A stretch of DNA of 64,000 nucleotides from Acanthosepion esculentum. Taxonomy: Eukaryota > Mollusca > Cephalopoda > Sepiida > Sepiidae. A program made the translations under genes and the position numbers. Shown piece by piece: positions 58,918 through 64,000 of the stretch; within the stretch, counting starts at the first letter, position 1, and each line of letters begins with the position of its first letter. The stretch is from NCBI GenBank assembly GCA_964036315.1, contig OZ038500.1:53306282-53370281 (forward strand), given 5' to 3'. The notes below the pieces were generated by a model. The model was not told the DNA's origin. It did no database searches and saw only the letters and a program-made list of their open reading frames with translations.

Positions 58918-59250
58918 GGACAATAGCCTAGTGGATTAAAGTGTTGGTTCATGAATTTGGTGACAACAATTATGAGTTCAATCTCTGGGCTGGGCAGTGT
59001 GTACTTTGACTCTGTGGAAACACGGCAAGCAATGCTAAAATAAGTACTAGACAAGATACTAATGAAACTAGAACAATCTAACTAGATTAAATAAAGGGTT
59101 CAGATAATGTAGATAAAAGGGTTCAGTTCAAAATTCCCTGTAGGTTACTTGTATCAACATACACCTGATGAAGACTGGAGGAACAGTTGAAACATTTTGA
59201 TAACAATAAAGATAAGAACAATAGTCCATATGTAAATAGTGTAAATTAAT
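58918..59250 (+). repeat. tRNA-derived SINE, full-length-like copy
   Basis: The head has A-box-like TAGCCTAGTGGATTAAAG and B-box-like GAGTTCAATCTC. The body has 'gggcagtgtgtac', 'ggaaacacgg', 'attaaataaagggttcag' and 'atacacctgatgaa', and ends 'aacattttgataacaataaa'. It forms a head-to-head pair with 58690-58910. Confidence 0.75.
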
Positions 59251-59574
59251 GGTGTTTATTCTGCAGCAGTGATTGTCAAACTATTTGATCTCACAGACTA
59301 ACTGTTTAGTATTTTTTTTTTATTTTACCTGTAACAAAGCAAAATATTATGGGCTGTTGGTAGGAAAGTTCTACTTCTAGTGCCAATGTCCATCTTTGAC
59401 ATCATAAGTCAACATAATGAAATAAGAGGTATTATTTTTTAAACATTCCAAAAAAAAAAAAGAAGTTATTTTAAAGTTAAATTATAAACTTAAATTCACT
59501 AATTTGACATAATTTATTTTAATATTTATATCTATGTATGCACCAAGAATCACTGGGACTCCCCCCACCCCTTT

Positions 59575-59905
59575 TTAAATACCATGTCCCTTCAGGGTGT
59601 AGGCAATCATGGCTCTCCACATATTCCTGATTCCATTTCTTTATCTGTGATATGCCATGTGCTCTAGGGAAATATAGTGGAGTGGTTTCCCATTGAAATT
59701 CATCCTTCTCTTAGACTAGTTTGCCACCCAAGGTTATATAGCCCAATCTACCTTGCTATTTAACCTATAGCTAGGGAAAGAAAAAAAAACAATTTATGGC
59801 TTTCCCAAAGAGAGTGCAAAGTGAACATAACAAAACAAGTATGAAATTTGAACTCTACTCACCAGTTCCATTTTCTATGCTGATGACCATTATGTCACCT
59901 GTACT
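59575..59905 (-). repeat. tRNA-derived SINE, minus strand
   Basis: Shared in order with 16795-17100. The minus-strand head reads ACATAATGGTCATCAGCATA and then GAGTTCAAATTTC (B-box-like). The body ends toward 59575 with 'ccttcagggtgtaggc'. Confidence 0.7.
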
Positions 59906-60044
59906 TTCTGACAACATCCATTTGCCAAATGTAGTGAAATAGGTATCTGTCATATTGTTGGTCATGATTTTTAAATCTCACATACATTTGTCCTTTTACT
60001 TGATCTCCAAATAACTTGCCTACTCCTCTTTTTGCATCCTTGTG

Positions 60045-60135
60045 CAAAATCGAACAGACTAGGCTGGAATTTGAACTTGGCTCATCAATTCCATTTTTTG
60101 TGTCAGTAACCATCAGACTATATGTACATCCTGCT
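60045..60135 (-). repeat. Isolated tRNA-like SINE head, minus strand
   Basis: The complement reads 'agtctgatggttactgacac', then 'ggaattgatgagccaagttc' and 'aaattcc', the same head type as 59575-59905. No body follows. Confidence 0.55.
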
Positions 60136-60224
60136 AGACCACCTCACACATCAAAATTATTACACTCATTGTTTATATTACTTAGGTTGCTAAATTCTTG
60201 GTCAATTATTTTTTCTTTTCTGGC

Positions 60225-60470
60225 AGAAGAAAGTTCATGATAGTTGTTTTCGAGAGTACTCAGATTGCAAATGAAAACCTGAAAGGACTTCTAGACCATA
60301 TAGGTGACATGTATGACCTCACCAGTGCTGTTTGTGATAGGTTGTGCTTGAGTAAAGCAAGAAAATTGTTATATGCAAAATCATCACACCAGAGAACTAA
60401 CTAGAAAATGGCATTAAGTATTGAGGATTCATGTAACATTGCAAATCCATTTGTGAGCTGAAAAGACATG
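60225..60470 (+). other. Unexplained coding-like segment, possibly decayed
   Basis: A pyrimidine tract ends in TTTCTGGCAG at 60226. One frame then gives KKVHDSCFREYSDCK and a stop, which would fit exon 5 (phase 0) as an alternative terminal exon. Another frame is open longer (NENLKGLLDHIGDMYDLTSA, then VCDRLCLSKARKLLYAKSS) and looks like an old transposon protein. Both cannot be right, and neither is strong. Confidence 0.25.
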
Positions 60471-60916
60471 CCGTCAAAAAAATAAACCTAATGACAACAA
60501 AATACATGTCTCAGGCCTATCGACTTTATTCCATAGGTTTTAAGTTTAAAGAGCCATGTCCATTCAAAGCACAACTAAATATTGCAGTGATATCTTCTGA
60601 GAGTCCCACTTGGCAATGAGGTGGCAGCCTTCAGGGTGCATATTTTTCTAGCACAATTTCTCAAATATTCAGATCGGTAGATGTAAATAAATAAATATAC
60701 TGTTTAATAAATAAATAAAAATGGAGCATCTTCTCAAATATAAAAAAATTTAAAATAACATTTAAACAAATGAATTAGAAAAATGTCGGATTTAATCCAT
60801 TTCCTAAAAAATTGTCTTTGTTTACATTAGGATACGAAACAGAGCAGATATGTATATTTCAAGAATTGGGAAGATGTGTTCAAAGGCACTATACAGGCTT
60901 TGTTTTATCAGGAGAT

Positions 60917-60990
60917 TCTACGTGGCTGAGTGGTCTAAGGCATGTCAGATCTAATGATTCTTTCCCCTAGGTAACACAGGGTCAGATATA
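60917..60990 (+). repeat. tRNA-Ser-like SINE head, plus strand
   Basis: TACGTGGCTGAGTGGTCTAA is a near-ideal serine-tRNA A box. GCATGTCAGATCTAATGA and a variable-arm-like TTTCCCCTAGG follow, then a broken B box (CAGGGTCAGAT) and (TA)n. Same family as 5524-5575 and 7532-7616. Confidence 0.6.
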
Positions 60991-61029
60991 CATATATATA
61001 TATATAATGATAATAATAGCTGGACACTC

Positions 61030-61445
61030 ATATTCAAGGATACCCATCTACTAGGGTGGCTAGCTAATCCCTATTGCAGACACTTGCTTAGGCACATTTG
61101 TCTGTTCAACACCTACAGAGCCCACCTGTGGTTTATACTGCAACTATGCTGAACAGACAGTTACAGTTTCTGGGAGAGAGCGTGTTATCTAACGTGATCA
61201 ACAATTTGAACAAGGTCAGCACAGTCAAGCCCTTGGCTACAATGACTTGTGGCTTTGTTCTAGCACAGCTATCAACAGCCCACAAGAGTTCTCTCTACTC
61301 AATTTCACTCACAAGGCTTGGGTCAACTTGTATGGTTTTCAGGCACTTTCTAAAGGTGCCGCACACTGGGATTGACCCCGATCCAGTCCAATAGCATCAG
61401 GAAGTCGCCTTCGGGCCTCATGGTCAGAAAGCAAATGTTCTAACC
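61030..61445 (-). repeat. tRNA-derived SINE, minus strand, long copy
   Basis: The minus strand starts GTTGGTTAGAACATTTGCTT, then 'catgaggcccgaaggcgact' and B-box-like GGTCAATCCC. The body includes 'ggctctgtaggtgttgaac' and ends near 61030 at 'agctagccaccctag'. A decayed sister is at 22550-22935. A (CA)n(TA)n tract (61446-61479) abuts the head. Confidence 0.7.
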
Positions 61446-61446
61446 A

Positions 61447-61478
<32 letters not shown>

Positions 61479-61560
61479 TATAAACTGTTTTAACGTTATG
61501 AACATTTGAATTTATATTCTTTTCGTTCTTTTAAATAATTATGGATTTGTTCATATTTAA

Positions 61561-61715
61561 CCCTTTCACATTCAACCCACCGTGCCCCACTCCATGTATA
61601 CTCTTTCATATTATCTGACATCATCATCACAAATAATGCAGGAAGTAATGCAAACAGTGAGACTTTGAGAGCCAATATTTACAGGGTGGGTTTGAGCGTG
61701 TCGAGTGTTAATGGG
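61561..61715. mobile_element. Small TTAA-flanked MITE
   Basis: TTAA occurs at 61557-61560 and 61716-61719. The ends CCCTTTCACATTCAACCCAC and, complemented from the right, CCCATTAACACTCGACACGC then AAACCCACC are related inverted repeats. It is piggyBac-like by target site only and has no coding. Confidence 0.5.
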
Positions 61716-62170
61716 TTAAAGTGTATATAAAGCTATTAGTACTTTTATGTGAAAAATTACTTGGGGAAAAATATTAAAGTATCCAAGTAGAACATTCAAA
61801 AATCAATGAGAATAAACCTTGCTTTCAATAACCAGTATATAATCACAAACAGCTTTTTTCAAACAACCAAAATATTAGAAAATGTTAAGTTGTCATAGCA
61901 ATGTGTATGCAGTAAATTTATGTAAGATGTAATGTTTTCATCTGTTAATCTTTAAAAGTTTAATTTTTGTATGTTTATTAAATAAAACACCAAAACTATA
62001 CTAATCATTACTATTATATAGTATAGTGACTAAAAGCATTTCCCATAGATGAAAAAAATCATCAAACATTACTTTTCTTTAGAAATATATTAAAATCAAA
62101 AAGAAAGAAATTGTCAGTGATCCAGATTTAATGTAAATGTTGCTAACAGAGGAGTTGTGTAATGTATGTA

Positions 62171-62301
62171 TACATGTTTGATTAAAACCAGTGAAAGTTC
62201 CATGTTGATTACTTATACATGTTTGATTAAAACCAGTGAAAGTTCCATGTTGATTACTTATACATGTTTGATTAAAACCAGTGAAAGTTCCATGTTGATT
62301 A
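62171..62301. repeat. 45-bp tandem repeat, three identical copies
   Basis: The units start at 62171, 62216 and 62261, each beginning TACATGTTTGATTAAAACCA. The third stops four bases short. No difference between copies was seen. Confidence 0.97.
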
Positions 62302-62950
62302 CTTTTTAATTTTTTGTTTTTTACTTTTTAAATATTTCGAATAACTTTTTGATTTCCAGTTGGACATGGGAAAAGTTTGATTAACCAATACCAAGGAGAA
62401 ATCAAAGTTAAAAATAAAATCAACATTGAACTTTTGTTGGTTTTTAATTAGATGTGTATAAATGAAAAAACTACAGCCCAAATACACTCAATTAAAATAT
62501 ATAACCTCGAGTTTCACCCTTTAAATGGGGATTGTCATACTAGATAATATTTTGATGGTAAATGCTATCTGCAGATTTTGTAAAGAAGTTAGTTGGAATT
62601 TATATATAAAATACTATCAGATACACAATTAGAAGCACTCAGCTTTATTCAGAAATTTGCCACTGGAATACATAATTATTCACAGATTACATAATTAACA
62701 ATCATCACTACAATGTCTCCAATTTTATCAAAGGCTATATCCATGGCCTAATCACAGCTACGCACAAAATACAAACAGCACCACACTTCTTCAAAGATAC
62801 ATAAAAGCCCTGAAAGAATTAGCTAACAACAAAAACATCCATATATCTACTTCTGATAAGAGCAGGGGAATTGTAATTATGGATAAACACATTTACCAAC
62901 AGAAAATGAGAGAGCTCATAGATGATAACATCTATGAAAAAGTAAATGAA

Positions 62951-62959
<9 letters not shown>

Positions 62960-63001
<42 letters not shown>
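62960..63001. repeat. (AT)n microsatellite
   Basis: Alternating AT of about 42 bases after an A run. Confidence 0.96.
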
Positions 63002-63004
<3 letters not shown>

Positions 63005-63460
63005 ACAAACAAATAGGAAACATTCATAAATATAATGGGTTTCACTTCTATTAAAGCATCATCCAAGAATTAAATATGGAGGAGAAAAAGAGAGAAAAAC
63101 TTCTGTTAATTTTAATTTTTGTGTTGTTTCTTTATCATTGGTTAAACAAACAACATATGCATCTATGTTTGTCAAACAGCATTCATATATATATGTGTAT
63201 CATAACTTTAGTCTATGCAGGATTCAGATGATAATGTATATTCATTCGTTTGTGTGTCTAGTAAGCATCTTTATTTAATGGTTCTCTGCATGTTGATTTG
63301 GGGACATTTTGCGTGTGGGTCAGAATTTTTTCTCTTTCTTTTTTTCCTCCATATTCCATTCTCTGAACTTTAATAAAAGCAAAACATGCTAGATCTATAA
63401 ATGTTTCCTATTTGTTTCTTACCCTATCATTGTTGGATTCCAATCCTTATTTGATCCCAG

Positions 63461-63462
<2 letters not shown>

Positions 63463-63508
<46 letters not shown>

Positions 63509-63509
63509 A
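63463..63509. repeat. (TA)n(CA)n microsatellite
   Basis: TA repeats pass into CA repeats. Confidence 0.95.
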
Positions 63510-63825
63510 TAAGAAATTGTCAGTGGCCAAGAATTAATCCAGACATTACTGACAGAGTAGGGTTGTTTTTAGAAATCCTAATTTTCAATTTGATGATTTT
63601 TTTTGATTTTTTTTTGTGCAAAGTTCTGTTTGTATAGAATCAGCACATTATTTCTCTCTTGTTTTATTTCACTTGGATTTTGATTTCCAGCAAAAATATT
63701 TTGTGAAATTGTGATTCTTTTAGACTTGTTTAATGAAAAGGCTAATTGGACTAGGTTTACAATAATGCACACTCTTTAATATCATCTTAACAGCATTTAT
63801 TTCAAAAGCCATTTTTTGCTACCTA

Positions 63826-63849
63826 CCTCTCTCTCTCTCTCTCTCTCTC
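63826..63849 (+). promoter_or_regulatory. CT-dinucleotide run upstream of the last candidate exon
   Basis: About twelve CT units lie 20 bases before the acceptor at 63868. The arrangement resembles those before exons 3 and 4. Confidence 0.4.
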
Positions 63850-63868
63850 AATATGGTGAGCACCCCAG

Positions 63869-63918
63869 CAACAGGATGAGGAGCAGATCAAGTCTTCAGG
63901 AGAACAGATGTTGAGCGA
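63869..63918 (+). CDS. Probable exon 6 of the host gene (right boundary uncertain)
   Basis: The acceptor CACCCCAG ends at 63868; a second AG six bases on (63874) is an alternative. Entered in phase 0 from exon 5 it reads QQDEEQIKSSGEQMLSDPST, in keeping with the charged, Ser-rich protein. After about 63918 the DNA is a long pyrimidine-rich tract, so the exon either ends near here or runs on as a Ser/Pro/Leu-rich reading to the window edge. Only 'gatgttgag' offers a weak donor. The phase fit and composition support it; the end is not fixed. Confidence 0.45.
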
Positions 63919-64000
63919 CCCTTCCACTCTTTCTCCTTCCCCTTCTACCCTTTTCCTTCTATTCCCCTCTTACCTTCCATCTCTATTTCTCTCCCTTCCT

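Larger units (their letters stand above)
48700..63868 (+). other. Intron of about 15.2 kb after exon 5
   Basis: It contains a Tc1 remnant (49708-50120), an unrecognised GC-richer block (50480-51110), degenerate tandem units (52265-52720), LINE 3' sequence (53306-53680), a LINE-tailed SINE (56622-56823), tRNA-type and chimeric SINEs (57243-57395, 58690-59250, 59575-60135, 60917-60990, 61030-61445), a small TTAA MITE (61561-61715), a 45-bp tandem repeat (62171-62301) and (TA)n tracts. 48830-49680, 53690-55900, 57480-58680 and 62310-62940 hold nothing recognisable beyond AT-rich DNA. Confidence 0.55.

Overview
This window looks like intronic, repeat-dense nuclear DNA from an animal. It is strongly AT-rich, has no dense coding, carries hundreds of A/T and (TA)n runs, and holds mosaics of SINEs, LINE 3' ends and DNA-transposon relics. 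Two SINE classes stand out: heads derived from 5S rRNA and heads derived from tRNA. Together with tiny exons separated by introns of 8-15 kb, this fits a mollusc, most likely a coleoid cephalopod (inference; no species marker was seen).

I find one host gene, on the + strand, running through the whole window. Its exons are short and were recognised by splice signals and reading phase. They are 3440-3484 (45 nt), 17207-17669 (463 nt), 28296-28334 (39 nt), 36105-36125 (21 nt), 48530-48699 (170 nt) and a probable exon starting at 63869 near the right edge. The junction phases are 0, 1, 1, 1 and 0, and every exon joins the next in frame with no stop. The encoded segment is low-complexity, rich in Pro, Ser, Gln and Asn, and then becomes a charged, probably helical Glu/Lys/Arg stretch. 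It has no domain I can name, so the protein is left unidentified. Three exons are preceded by CT-dinucleotide or CT-rich runs, as is common beside regulated microexons.

Everything else is intron. Left part (1-17 kb): the 3' part of a 5S-type SINE, a TTAA-flanked piggyBac-like MITE, a long near-perfect hairpin around 4040, a fold-back Tc1/mariner element at 5853-6452, tRNA-Ser-like SINE heads and a LINE reverse-transcriptase relic near 15 kb. Middle (17-36 kb): a 28-bp minisatellite, an 860-bp deleted mariner with terminal repeats, an element whose ends are related to one near 8.2 kb, an 80-bp MITE strikingly like the human MADE1/Hsmar1 ends, a duplicated block of about 240 bp and LINE 3' ends.

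Right part (36-64 kb): a perfect 40-bp inverted repeat, a hAT element with an 8-bp target duplication, a second copy of the piggyBac-like MITE, several 5S SINEs in both orientations, a Tc1 remnant, a CR1/L2-like LINE 3' end, head-to-head and chimeric SINEs, and a perfect 45-bp x3 tandem repeat. I saw no bacterial, plasmid, CRISPR or phage-like system.
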